The notes under the pieces were generated by a model that saw only the letters and a list, made by a program, of their open reading frames with translations, did not search any database and was not told the origin of the DNA. A DNA stretch of 64,000 nt. Source: Granulosicoccus sp045106475 (lineage in GTDB: Bacteria; Pseudomonadota; Gammaproteobacteria; Granulosicoccales; Granulosicoccaceae). This document shows, one piece after another, positions 35,617-43,793 of the stretch (position 1 is the first letter of the stretch; each line of letters begins with the position of its first letter). The position numbers and the translations under genes were made by a program. Location of the stretch: contig JBGCEO010000035.1 in NCBI GenBank assembly GCA_045106475.1, forward strand, positions 1 through 64,000. Direction: 5' to 3'.

Positions 35617-36456
35617 ATGGGACACATCGACTCGCATCAACATTTTTGGCACCCCGCTCGCGGTGATTATGGATGGATGCCAGCAGACGATCCAGTACTC
35701 AGTCGCCCCTATTCACCAGCTGATCTCTCGGCTGCTCTGGATAGCACAGGAGTTGGTCAAACAGTATTGGTTCAAGCAGCACCGAGCGTTGCAGAAACCG
35801 AGTACCTGCTGGGCATTGCCGATAGCAGTGCTCAGGTTGCAAAGGTTGTTGGTTGGATTGATTTCGAAGATCCAACTCAAATAAACACCCTTAAGCGACT
35901 AGCCGCACATCCGAAATTCGTGGGTGTCAGACCAATGATCCAGGATATTGCTGATGACAGCTGGATGCTCCGCGCTGATATTCAATGGGCTTTTGAAGCC
36001 CTTGTCGACCTTAAGCTGACATTCGATTGCCTGGGTTTTCCACGCCATATGGATAACTTTCACACACTCTTGAGCCAGTACCCGAAGCTGCGTGCTGTTA
36101 TCGATCATGGTATGAAACCGCAATTGGATTCTCATGACGAAACCAGTTTTAATCAGTGGGCAAAAGGTATGACCCAACTGGCACAAAACACTAATGCTTA
36201 CTGTAAGATTTCCGGGCTCGTGACTGAGTCGGTTACGGATTGGTCTGATGCTGTGCTTAAACCCTATACCGACCATATACTCACTGTATTTGGTGCGCAG
36301 CGCAGCATGTGGGGTTCTGATTGGCCTGTTGCACGTCTGCGTTGCGAATATAACGACTGGTTTGAGCAGGCACAGAGGCTAAGCAGCCACTTATCCGAGG
36401 CAGAGAATAAGCGACTGTTTTGTGATACAGCTGCAGAGTTTTACGGTATTAGCTGA
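35617..36456 (+). CDS. Amidohydrolase-2 family lactonase-like protein (COG3618, fuconolactonase type)
   Basis: The 279-residue TIM-barrel metal hydrolase begins MGHIDSHQHFWHP, with the HxH metal motif at residues 7-9, as in L-fucono- and L-rhamnono-lactonases. It also shows VGVRPMIQD, VIDHGMKPQ and the C-terminal MWGSDWPVARL with the metal-ligand Asp. It probably hydrolyses a sugar lactone. An upstream in-frame ATG at 35554 would add 21 residues before the conserved start. It ends seven bases from the convergent sulfatase, so the two may act in breakdown of a sulfated sugar, which is inference. Confidence 0.82.
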   Translation: MGHIDSHQHFWHPARGDYGWMPADDPVLSRPYSPADLSAALDSTGVGQTVLVQAAPSVAETEYLLGIADSSAQVAKVVGWIDFEDPTQINTLKRLAAHPKFVGVRPMIQDIADDSWMLRADIQWAFEALVDLKLTFDCLGFPRHMDNFHTLLSQYPKLRAVIDHGMKPQLDSHDETSFNQWAKGMTQLAQNTNAYCKISGLVTESVTDWSDAVLKPYTDHILTVFGAQRSMWGSDWPVARLRCEYNDWFEQAQRLSSHLSEAENKRLFCDTAAEFYGIS

Positions 36457-36463
36457 AGCTTTA

Positions 36464-38035
36464 CTACGCCCTGTACGCTGGCAATGGCGAACGGTCCTGA
36501 AGATCAATCATGCGTTTGATCATGGTTTCCGTCATTTCAGTTCTTATCTGAATATGGTCGGGATCATCGTATACGTTATGAATCTCATCGGGATCATTTT
36601 GCAAGTCATAGAGCTCGTTCCAATCTTCGCCTTGCCTGAGCGACATCCGGTAGCGTTGCGTTACAAGCGTCCGAACCCGTTGGGGTCGATCAAACCCGGT
36701 CATGGTACGTTGGCTGTCCTCTTCGATAACGACTCCATCAGGTGGCTCACTGGAGAACAGATCCCTTCCCTGCATACCGTTGTAGGGCTGAATACCCGCT
36801 CTAGCAAGTATGGTTGATGCTATGTCAATGGAAGAGGATAAATCCTGTCGAACCTTGTCCTGACAGGCCCTGTTCGTATCGTTCCAGATGAAGGGTACCT
36901 TCACCAGACCCTGGTAATGAAGAAGCAGCTTCAGCATCAATCCGTGATCACCCATGTAGTCACCATGATCTGACGTAAAAATGACTATGGTATTGTCCCT
37001 GAGGTTCAACGCATCAAGTTTGGCAAGAACCTGGCCTATGGCATTATCAATCATAGTGATCATGCCATACGTAAGAGCTATAATCTCACGCGCCTCATTG
37101 GCAGTTACAGCAAATGGACTCTGGTTATCCCTGGCATCACTACCGTTTTTCATCGCCTCTTGCATTGCACGTATAGGCGGGAGATTGCCTTGAGAGAACG
37201 AGGCCGGTAGTTCGATATCATCCGCCTGGTACATATCCCAATAACGACCCGGTGGTGTAAACGGATGATGTGGATCGGGGAAAGACATTTGTAGAAAAAA
37301 AGGTTGTTCTTTCTCGGCTTGTTCTTCTAACCATTGCTCCGAACGATCGGCAATCCAGGTTGTAGAGTAGAGCTCTTCCGGGACTGCCGTACGCCAAGCC
37401 TGTGGTGCGTTTATGCGACTATCAGGCAGCGCGTTTTCAGGACCTACCAGCTGGTCAAACGCAGGATGTTGCTGACGTGCCCACAGCAGATAATCACCAC
37501 AGGCCCTGTCAGCATGATCGGCAGCAATCTCAACATGGCTAAACCCGTAAAAATCTCCATCAATTCTACTTGCCAGCGGCGTGTTCCATTGACTGGTAAC
37601 TTCAAGATCATAATCGCTTGTGTGGCGATTATTTTTAAAGGCATCACGTAGGTGCAATGAGGGTGACTGCTTGCCCTCTTCTGGCTGATAAGTATTAGTG
37701 GCGGGTAGTCCTGTAAAACTCTGCAAATGCGATTTACCAATCAAACCAGTGTTATAGCCAGCATCCTTCAATAGTTCGACATATGTCGATTGGTCTTTTG
37801 ATAGTGGTATGCCATTGTGTCTGGCTCCATGAACTGAACACATCCGTCCGGTCATGATGGATGCTCTGTTTGGCATACAAATGGGATTAGCAACATAGAA
37901 ACGATCCCAGCGTTGGCCTTGTTTTGCCAGGGTATCGATATGCGGTGTTTTAACGACTGCATTGCCATAGCAGCCTAAGTGATCAGCCCGGTGCTGATCA
38001 GTGATAACAAATAGAAAATTCGGCTTCTTGTTCAT
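36464..38035 (-). CDS. Type I sulfatase (S1 family arylsulfatase-like)
   Basis: A 523-residue enzyme with metal-binding TDQHRADHLG (Asp13), the formylglycine motif CMPNR at 53-57 followed by ASIMTGR, FTSDHGDYMGDHG and a C-terminal NELYDLQNDPDE. Cys53 would be converted to formylglycine by a maturase not seen here. No signal peptide is evident, so it appears cytoplasmic, like choline sulfatases and some phosphonate or sulfate-ester hydrolases. The ATG overlaps the stop of a decayed upstream frame (TAATG). Confidence 0.88.
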   Translation of the reverse strand: MNKKPNFLFVITDQHRADHLGCYGNAVVKTPHIDTLAKQGQRWDRFYVANPICMPNRASIMTGRMCSVHGARHNGIPLSKDQSTYVELLKDAGYNTGLIGKSHLQSFTGLPATNTYQPEEGKQSPSLHLRDAFKNNRHTSDYDLEVTSQWNTPLASRIDGDFYGFSHVEIAADHADRACGDYLLWARQQHPAFDQLVGPENALPDSRINAPQAWRTAVPEELYSTTWIADRSEQWLEEQAEKEQPFFLQMSFPDPHHPFTPPGRYWDMYQADDIELPASFSQGNLPPIRAMQEAMKNGSDARDNQSPFAVTANEAREIIALTYGMITMIDNAIGQVLAKLDALNLRDNTIVIFTSDHGDYMGDHGLMLKLLLHYQGLVKVPFIWNDTNRACQDKVRQDLSSSIDIASTILARAGIQPYNGMQGRDLFSSEPPDGVVIEEDSQRTMTGFDRPQRVRTLVTQRYRMSLRQGEDWNELYDLQNDPDEIHNVYDDPDHIQIRTEMTETMIKRMIDLQDRSPLPAYRA

Positions 38036-38269
38036 TAAGCTACTTGCCCACCGTTGTTTACCATAAATTCAGCCTTACGCTTATCGATATAAATTGGCAA
38101 CACACCCACCAGGATGGCTGGGATATGAATGACCGGATTGGTTGCCAGCGTGGCAAACGCTACGGCAAACGCTTCTGGCCTGCCATGAGGTTGATCAGCG
38201 ACGGAACTGTGGAGAAAAAATCTATCTCACCCTATCTGAAAATGCAAGCCCGTAGCAATGCATGTTCAT
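38035..38269 (-). pseudogene. Frameshifted or deleted small membrane-protein remnant upstream of the sulfatase
   Basis: On the minus strand an AAGGAGGT (38286-38279) precedes an ATG at 38269 that opens 15 codons and stops at about 38222. An adjacent frame, open from 38226 to 38035 without a good start codon, encodes 63 residues ending with a hydrophobic helix and basic tail (PVIHIPAILVGVLPIYIDKR and KAEFMVNNGGQVA). Its stop TAA overlaps the sulfatase ATG, as in a coupled operon. A one-base frameshift would join both parts; alternatively a larger transporter gene suffered an internal deletion. Family unknown. Confidence 0.4.
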
Positions 38270-38340
38270 GAGTTCATGACCTCCTTCTATTAATAAGATA
38301 TGCTGCCAAACACAGGATGTGTAACGGCTGTAAAAAAACC

Positions 38341-39429
38341 ATGACTGACCATTCAGTAAAACTTAAAAAATCGGTGATAGAAAACTTTGGCACACCCTGC
38401 CCTGTTATCGATCTGGACATAGTAGAGCGCAATATAGCCAACGCTCAAGCGCTATGCGACGAGGCTGGACTCAATAACCGTCCTCACATAAAAACGCACA
38501 AATCTCCATACCTTGCAAAGATGCAACTCAAGGCAGGCGCACGCGGCATTACCTGTCAAAAACTGGGTGAAGCAGAAGTTATGGTTAACGCTGGCATTAC
38601 CGATATAGTCATAGCCAGTAATTTGCTGGGAGCTGCCAAGTCAGGTCGGCTCGCGGCGCTACAGAAGCGAGTATCGTTAAAAGTCTGCGCTGATAATAGC
38701 GTGTCACTTGACGCGTATGCAAAGGCCGCAGCGCAGGCTGATCGCGTGATGGATGTGTTGATTGAATGCGATACAGGTCAGCAGCGCGCGGGGGTTGAGA
38801 CACCCACTCAGGCACTAGAGCTTGCCCAAATAATAAAAACTAACCCGATGCTCAATTTCGTCGGACTGCTATTTTACCCACCACTGGACGGATGGCCACA
38901 GACTCAAGCCTTCTACGACGAAGTAGCCGACGGACTCACTGAGTTAGGCATGAACGCCACCATCGTTTCTACCGGCGGCACCCCTAATTTTGCCAATATC
39001 GGCCAGCTAAAAGGTGCTACAGAACACCGCGCAGGCACTTGCATTTTTAACGATCTAATGATGATGGAGGCTGGGATAGCCACACTTGAAAATTGCGCTT
39101 TCTCGGTATACAGCAGTGTGGTCAGCCGGGCAGGTCCGGAGCGCGGTATTTTAGATGCAGGCTCCAAGACGCTAACGTCTGATACCGGCGGCTTGGAAGG
39201 GTTTGGTTTACTTCTCGAGCACCCAAGCGCCCGTATTCACAAGTTCGCAGAAGAACATGGTTTTCTGGATTTATCTAAATGCAATGTAAAACCCCTGGTT
39301 GGGGATGTTGTGCGTGTTGTACCCAATCATGTCTGTGTCGCAGTGAATATGGTTGATCAACTGGTCTGCGTACGAGGTGATGAGATCGTGCAAGTGATTC
39401 CAGTTTCTGCTCGTGGCAAGCTAGTCTAA
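38341..39429 (+). CDS. D-threonine aldolase/D-serine dehydratase-family PLP enzyme (fold type III)
   Basis: The 362-residue protein has an alanine-racemase-like barrel. The PLP lysine is Lys51 in RPHIKTHKSP. TGGTPN and HRAGTCIFND follow in the cofactor-binding part. The C-terminal metal site reads VVPNHVC, with His330 and Cys332. A His-x-Cys pair is found in zinc D-serine dehydratases and D-threo-3-hydroxyaspartate dehydratase, whereas D-threonine aldolase has His-x-Asp, so a dehydratase is slightly favoured. An upstream ATG at 38317 is possible. It is monocistronic. Confidence 0.82.
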   Translation: MTDHSVKLKKSVIENFGTPCPVIDLDIVERNIANAQALCDEAGLNNRPHIKTHKSPYLAKMQLKAGARGITCQKLGEAEVMVNAGITDIVIASNLLGAAKSGRLAALQKRVSLKVCADNSVSLDAYAKAAAQADRVMDVLIECDTGQQRAGVETPTQALELAQIIKTNPMLNFVGLLFYPPLDGWPQTQAFYDEVADGLTELGMNATIVSTGGTPNFANIGQLKGATEHRAGTCIFNDLMMMEAGIATLENCAFSVYSSVVSRAGPERGILDAGSKTLTSDTGGLEGFGLLLEHPSARIHKFAEEHGFLDLSKCNVKPLVGDVVRVVPNHVCVAVNMVDQLVCVRGDEIVQVIPVSARGKLV

Positions 39430-39643
39430 ATCTACAGCGCAACCTCTAGCGCAGCTAAGGCTCATTTAGTACTAAGCAGCGTCAGCTCAATCAGGATAGC
39501 GCGTTGGTTTCATCTGATTTCTGGTCCTTCGGTAGTTAGCTAAGCCCACAAATTCAACCAGCGATCAAACCGTACGGCGATAAACAGGCACATACGGAGT
39601 ACAACACTTTGTAACAACCATTTGAATAACTACAGAGAGCACG

Positions 39644-39847
39644 ATGCACATTGTAATCAAGCTGTTTCATGATGCAGGTCGAATAAGCATACTGATTAGC
39701 TGCATCTTCTTAGTTGGATGCATCGACCTGACTACAAAAGATCGGCCCAGAACCAGTAATACCGATCCAACACCAGTCGATACGCCAGAAATTAAACCGG
39801 GGGCGATGCTCGTTTTTGGTGCGATCAAAGCTCAGTACTTGTGCTGA
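39644..39847 (+). CDS. Possible small lipoprotein
   Basis: A 67-residue frame with an N-terminal hydrophobic segment (ISILISCIFLVGC) ending in a good lipobox, LVGC, around residue 26, followed by a Thr/Pro/Asp-rich stretch. An AGAGAG lies about eight bases before the ATG. The length, lipobox and start context support a real gene, but the sequence has no recognisable homology. It lies 280 bases ahead of the ECF sigma operon on the same strand. Confidence 0.4.
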   Translation: MHIVIKLFHDAGRISILISCIFLVGCIDLTTKDRPRTSNTDPTPVDTPEIKPGAMLVFGAIKAQYLC

Positions 39848-39905
39848 GACCATTCGATAAATCGCTACACCTGACAGTCAAATTGATCGCGTTACATTTA
39901 CAAGC

Positions 39906-39936
39906 TTGACAGGAGTTATCTGATATAGAGGATACT
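39906..39936 (+). promoter_or_regulatory. Possible sigma-70 promoter ahead of the ECF operon
   Basis: TTGACA (39906-39911) is followed after 19 bases by GATACT (39931-39936). The spacer is longer than the optimal 17, and the start codon is about 190 bases downstream, so support is modest. The rest of the 277-base gap before 40125 shows no gene. Confidence 0.3.
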
Positions 39937-40124
39937 AAGATAAGATTGGATTGGATTGGTCGAACGATATACTAATCGCTTTACTAACAATCAGGGATAA
40001 GTGCGTGCACTTGCTTTTTCTCTAAAAACAAACACTTAGCTAAACCAGCTTTCCTCTTCGGCATCGCAGTGAACCGTTTGATTCCGCGCGGGTACTCAAT
40101 GGTTATCGACGCGAAGGCTGGCTC

Positions 40125-40721
40125 ATGGTTGTAAAAACAATGGATTCGACTCCACGAACGGGAGGTTCAACTCAGGAAACGGATGACATTAGAGAGTTAG
40201 AGCTTATCGCGCAACAAGATCAGGCTGCGTTCGAATCTCTTTATCGTCGTTATCACCCTAAGCTGTATCGTTTCGTCCAACGTATCACCAGCAATCCTAT
40301 GCAAGTGGAGGAAATAGTGTCAGACACACTTTTTGCCGTTTGGAACAGCGCAGCTAGATTTCAACAAAAATCCAAAGTATCGACCTGGATTTTCGGAATA
40401 GGATTCAGAACGGCTATGAAAGCGACACGATCTAGTGCCCGCCACTCAAGATTCACTCAATCCGGCGATGATCCCGACGCTTTAGAGGATCAAAATGAGG
40501 CCAATGACCCTTCCATCAAAGCCGAATTGAGAGGAAGAACAGCAGATGTGTTAGCGGCAGTTCAATCTCTAAATCCAAAGCAACGTGCAGTTGTAGAGCT
40601 CACAGCGCTCGGCTGGTCCAGTGCAGAAATTGGAGAGATTGTGGGTTGCCCGGCCAACACGGTTAAAACTCGAATGTTTAGCGCTCGAAAGAAACTGCTA
40701 GCAATAGGTGCGTACAACTGA
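40125..40721 (+). CDS. ECF-type RNA polymerase sigma factor (subtilase operon)
   Basis: The 198-residue protein has region 2 at about residues 30-95 (AFESLYRRYHPKLYRFVQRI, then VEEIVSDTLFAVW and STWIFGIGFRTAM) and region 4 at about 140-195 (LNPKQRAVVELTALGWSSAE, IVGCPANTVKTRMFSARKKL). A second ATG 15 bases downstream is also possible. It is followed after 27 bases by its zinc-finger anti-sigma gene and then by a subtilase, so it is probably held inactive at the membrane. Confidence 0.92.
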   Translation: MVVKTMDSTPRTGGSTQETDDIRELELIAQQDQAAFESLYRRYHPKLYRFVQRITSNPMQVEEIVSDTLFAVWNSAARFQQKSKVSTWIFGIGFRTAMKATRSSARHSRFTQSGDDPDALEDQNEANDPSIKAELRGRTADVLAAVQSLNPKQRAVVELTALGWSSAEIGEIVGCPANTVKTRMFSARKKLLAIGAYN

Positions 40722-40748
40722 GGTTTAACACTTCACAGGACAATTGGA

Positions 40749-41441
40749 ATGAATAGCACTACTCAATCAGGCAGTGAACATGATGAAATAATAAGCCAGC
40801 TCCCTTGGCTTGTTAACGGAACGCTGAGTGAGTCAGAAGCCATGCAATTGAAAAAACATGTGGAGCTATGCGAATCCTGCCGCGGGGAAGTTGAGTCACT
40901 AACCAACCTGTATCAAGTTCTGAGGGATGCTCCCGCCGATGAACCGAATACCTCTGCCTCTTTAGCACGAATGCGGCAACGCATTGCAGCCGATAAACCC
41001 CGAGGATCGATACAGAGCCAACTACAAACCAAGTTCGAATCGATCTGGCATCAGCTAGCACCCAGTCATCGTGGTGCATGGGCTCTAGCTAGCGTATGTA
41101 TATTAGCGGCTGTTCTCTTTGTTTTTCAGTCTCAAACAACGCCTGCACCCGGATCTGAAGGCCCCTATCAAGTACTCAGTTCTGATGTGCAGGACACTCA
41201 AATACAACTCTATGTCCGACTCGATGAGACACTAAGCTCTAGCGAAGTGAAAACTGTACTAGATGAACTTCAGCAACTTGGTGACTTTACAGCAAGCCCG
41301 ATAGAGCACCAGAAAAACAGTTTTAAACTGGCCATGGATAACGTTGATTCAGATACAAGCTTGTCGCCCGCCGCATTGACAGAATTCATTGATACGCTGC
41401 TTTCTAAAAAAGGCATTGTTGACGCGGGAATATCACAGTGA
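40749..41441 (+). CDS. Zinc-finger anti-sigma factor (ZAS/zf-HC2)
   Basis: A 230-residue single-span membrane protein. The cytoplasmic part carries the zinc motif His37-x3-Cys41-x2-Cys44 in KKHVELCESCRGEV, which binds the sigma factor. One transmembrane helix lies at about 109-127 (AWALASVCILAAVLFVF), followed by a roughly 100-residue periplasmic domain (YVRLDETLSSSEVKTVLDEL). Its stop overlaps the GTG start of the subtilase (GTGA), so protease and anti-sigma are made together. The periplasmic domain may sense a signal or be cut. Confidence 0.85.
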   Translation: MNSTTQSGSEHDEIISQLPWLVNGTLSESEAMQLKKHVELCESCRGEVESLTNLYQVLRDAPADEPNTSASLARMRQRIAADKPRGSIQSQLQTKFESIWHQLAPSHRGAWALASVCILAAVLFVFQSQTTPAPGSEGPYQVLSSDVQDTQIQLYVRLDETLSSSEVKTVLDELQQLGDFTASPIEHQKNSFKLAMDNVDSDTSLSPAALTEFIDTLLSKKGIVDAGISQ

Positions 41442-42745
41442 GTCGCTTAAGTAGCGGTATCAATGAATCCAGATTCAGATCTGAGCTGTTTCGCATGGTA
41501 ACGGTGATACTCTTTTTATCTTGTGTATCTGGATGTGTATCAAACAACGTTACGCCGCAGATTCGTAGCGTCACAACCGACATGACCTTTGGTAACTACG
41601 AAAACAATCTGGAACAGGATCTCATCCTCATTACGATGACGCCTGCCGAACATGATCAACTAACTACTACCAATGTCAGCCTAACTGCCGAAGCATTGCC
41701 GACAAAATACGTAGCCTTCATCAATAATCTTAAATCGACGTATGGATTGACCCGTGTCGCTGATTGGCCCCTGCCGGCGATCAATATTTATTGCATAATA
41801 TTCGAAAATGACGGCCCTCTGAGCAGAGAGGCTCTGATCAGAGCATTGCCTGCAGAACCAGAGATTGAGTCTGCTCAAGTCGTAAACAGTTTTCAAATAC
41901 AGGGTAAAGAGTACAACGATCCTTATCTATCCCTTCAGCATGGTTTTCACTCCATGCAGGCTTTAAATTCTCACACCTGGTCAAGCGGTGATGGGGTTCG
42001 TGTTGCTGTTGTTGATACAGGGCTGGATAGCAAGCATCCAGATCTAGTATCCAATACAGAGCTAATCCGAAATTTTGTGGATCAAAATGAAGTTGAATTT
42101 CACACCGACATCCACGGCACCGCAGTCGGAGGCATCATTGCCGCCACTGCGAACAACGCAACGGGTATGGTGGGCATTGCGCCCGGTGCCAACTTACTTT
42201 CGCTCAAGGCATGCTGGTATCCGCAATCTGACAATGATGGCGCACAATGCAACTCCCTGACCTTGGCCAAAGCCCTTAATTTTGCAATCCAAGAGGATGT
42301 GGACATCATAAACCTGAGTCTAACCGGACCACCCGATCCACTGCTGTCACGATTGGTTGAAGCCGCGATGACCAACAATATTATTGTGGTAGGTGCACGA
42401 CCCGGGCATAATTCTCCGGCATTTCCTACCTCAATTGCAGGCACCATAGCGGTAGCAATGCCCAGTGCACAGAAGCTACCCATCACGGCTCCTGGACGCA
42501 GAGTGTTCAGCACACTGCCAGACGAACAGTATGATTTCTTTGATGGCAGCTCATTCTCCACTGCCCACATATCAGGACTTGCGGCCGTCATTCGTGGCCT
42601 ATCCCCCACTCTATCGCCTGCATCACTACTTTCTCTGCTCGAGGAAACTGCTGATCCTGATAGCGGCGCGGTGAACGCCTGCAGAGCGGTACAGGTGCTG
42701 ACAAAAACATCTAACGAATCAAACACTGATAATAAGTGTTTGTAG
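41438..42745 (+). CDS. Subtilisin-like (S8) serine protease, predicted lipoprotein
   Basis: The 435-residue protein starts with GTG, overlapping the anti-sigma stop. A hydrophobic segment ends in VSGC, giving lipidated Cys33. Residues 34-160 form a pro-domain-like region. The catalytic domain has Asp193 in VAVVDTGLD, His226 in DIHGTAVGG and Ser372 in DGSSFSTAHISG. The usual oxyanion motif AAGN is replaced by VVGARPGHN, with Asn325 a possible substitute. It is a membrane-anchored periplasmic protease whose operon position suggests either regulated proteolysis of the anti-sigma factor or being the sigma output. Confidence 0.88.
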   Translation: MSRLSSGINESRFRSELFRMVTVILFLSCVSGCVSNNVTPQIRSVTTDMTFGNYENNLEQDLILITMTPAEHDQLTTTNVSLTAEALPTKYVAFINNLKSTYGLTRVADWPLPAINIYCIIFENDGPLSREALIRALPAEPEIESAQVVNSFQIQGKEYNDPYLSLQHGFHSMQALNSHTWSSGDGVRVAVVDTGLDSKHPDLVSNTELIRNFVDQNEVEFHTDIHGTAVGGIIAATANNATGMVGIAPGANLLSLKACWYPQSDNDGAQCNSLTLAKALNFAIQEDVDIINLSLTGPPDPLLSRLVEAAMTNNIIVVGARPGHNSPAFPTSIAGTIAVAMPSAQKLPITAPGRRVFSTLPDEQYDFFDGSSFSTAHISGLAAVIRGLSPTLSPASLLSLLEETADPDSGAVNACRAVQVLTKTSNESNTDNKCL

Positions 42746-42764
42746 CTTGAGAAATATAGCCAGG

Positions 42765-43649
42765 CTAAAAGCGCAATGTTTCCATTAGATGATCTATGAA
42801 AGTACTTAGCTTTGGTGGCATATACTGACGATTGGGGTAGATGGCAAAAAACGTTAGCGACATACCTATATCGCTATCTGAAAAAACCTTTTCCAGTTTT
42901 CCCGTGCGCAAATCATCCTCAATCATAAAATTAGGTAAAAAAGCCGCCCCTATGCCAGCTCTAGCTGCATGCCAAGAAAGCGTCGTGTTATCAGAACGCA
43001 TGACAGGAACAAGCCGAATAGACTTCTCTCCATTTGACATTTTGTACACCATAAAATCCACTTCCAAGTAACTCGGTATGATCACATTGACAGGAAGCGG
43101 CTCGGGATCCGGCCATTTTTTAGGTAGCTGTTTAACAAACTGTGGCGCGGCAACTAAAATCAGCGATAGATTACACAGTGGTCGTGAATGAATAAAAGGG
43201 GGTTCCTGCTGTGACGCCCTTAGGGCAACATCAAAACCTTCAGCTACCACATCAATCTTTCGATTCTCTAATCGAATATCGATCACCACATCGGGATAGC
43301 GTTTACAGTAACTCGCAATGACTTCTGTGAACTTACTGTCTGCGCACCAATTGGGCGCTGCAACCTTCAGGTGACCTCGAACCTCTTTTGCACGGCTACC
43401 CAGTTCAGAATCTGCTGCATCGAGCAGATCAAGCACCTCTCGGCACTGCTCGTAGTATGATTTTCCTGCTTCAGTCAGGCTCTGTCGTCTGCTCGTTCGA
43501 TTTAATAGTCTTACGTTCAGATGCCGCTCCAGTTGCGCTAGTCGCTTGCTGGCTACAGGGGCGGATATTCTTAAACGCTCAGCTGCCTTAGAAAAGCTAC
43601 CGCTTTCGACGACCTCTCTGAAAAGCCTTATTGTGGCAAGCTGATCCAT
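42765..43649 (-). CDS. LysR-family transcriptional regulator
   Basis: The 294-residue protein has the HTH sequence FSKAAERLRISAPVASKRLAQLE and the LysR effector domain (FDVALRASQQEPPFI). It resembles the CrgA/DmlR-like group by its MDQLATIRLFREVVESGSF start. It is divergent from the alpha/beta hydrolase gene across 144 bases, so that gene is the likely target. The intergenic region contains AT-rich inverted segments (TAATAGTCTATTGATTATTA at 43681) that could be the binding site. Confidence 0.9.
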   Translation of the reverse strand: MDQLATIRLFREVVESGSFSKAAERLRISAPVASKRLAQLERHLNVRLLNRTSRRQSLTEAGKSYYEQCREVLDLLDAADSELGSRAKEVRGHLKVAAPNWCADSKFTEVIASYCKRYPDVVIDIRLENRKIDVVAEGFDVALRASQQEPPFIHSRPLCNLSLILVAAPQFVKQLPKKWPDPEPLPVNVIIPSYLEVDFMVYKMSNGEKSIRLVPVMRSDNTTLSWHAARAGIGAAFLPNFMIEDDLRTGKLEKVFSDSDIGMSLTFFAIYPNRQYMPPKLSTFIDHLMETLRF

Positions 43650-43793
43650 ATACTTTCCAAAATAGAAATGATTCCTTAGATAATAGTCTATTGATTATTA
43701 TCTTTGAAAAACGATACTAGTGGCATAACACTAAAAGTTCATCTATCGCAAATTTTTCTAAGTATCAATTTTAAAACTATGTGAGCTAAAGCC

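Noticed and set aside
38044..38271. Rightward 75-codon frame upstream of the PLP enzyme
   Set aside because: The opposite strand in the same place has a hydrophobic C-terminal segment coupled to the sulfatase, which is the more convincing reading.
42100..42726. 208-codon leftward frame opposite the subtilase
   Set aside because: Antisense to the catalytic domain containing Asp193, His226 and Ser372; Ser/Ala-rich with no domain.
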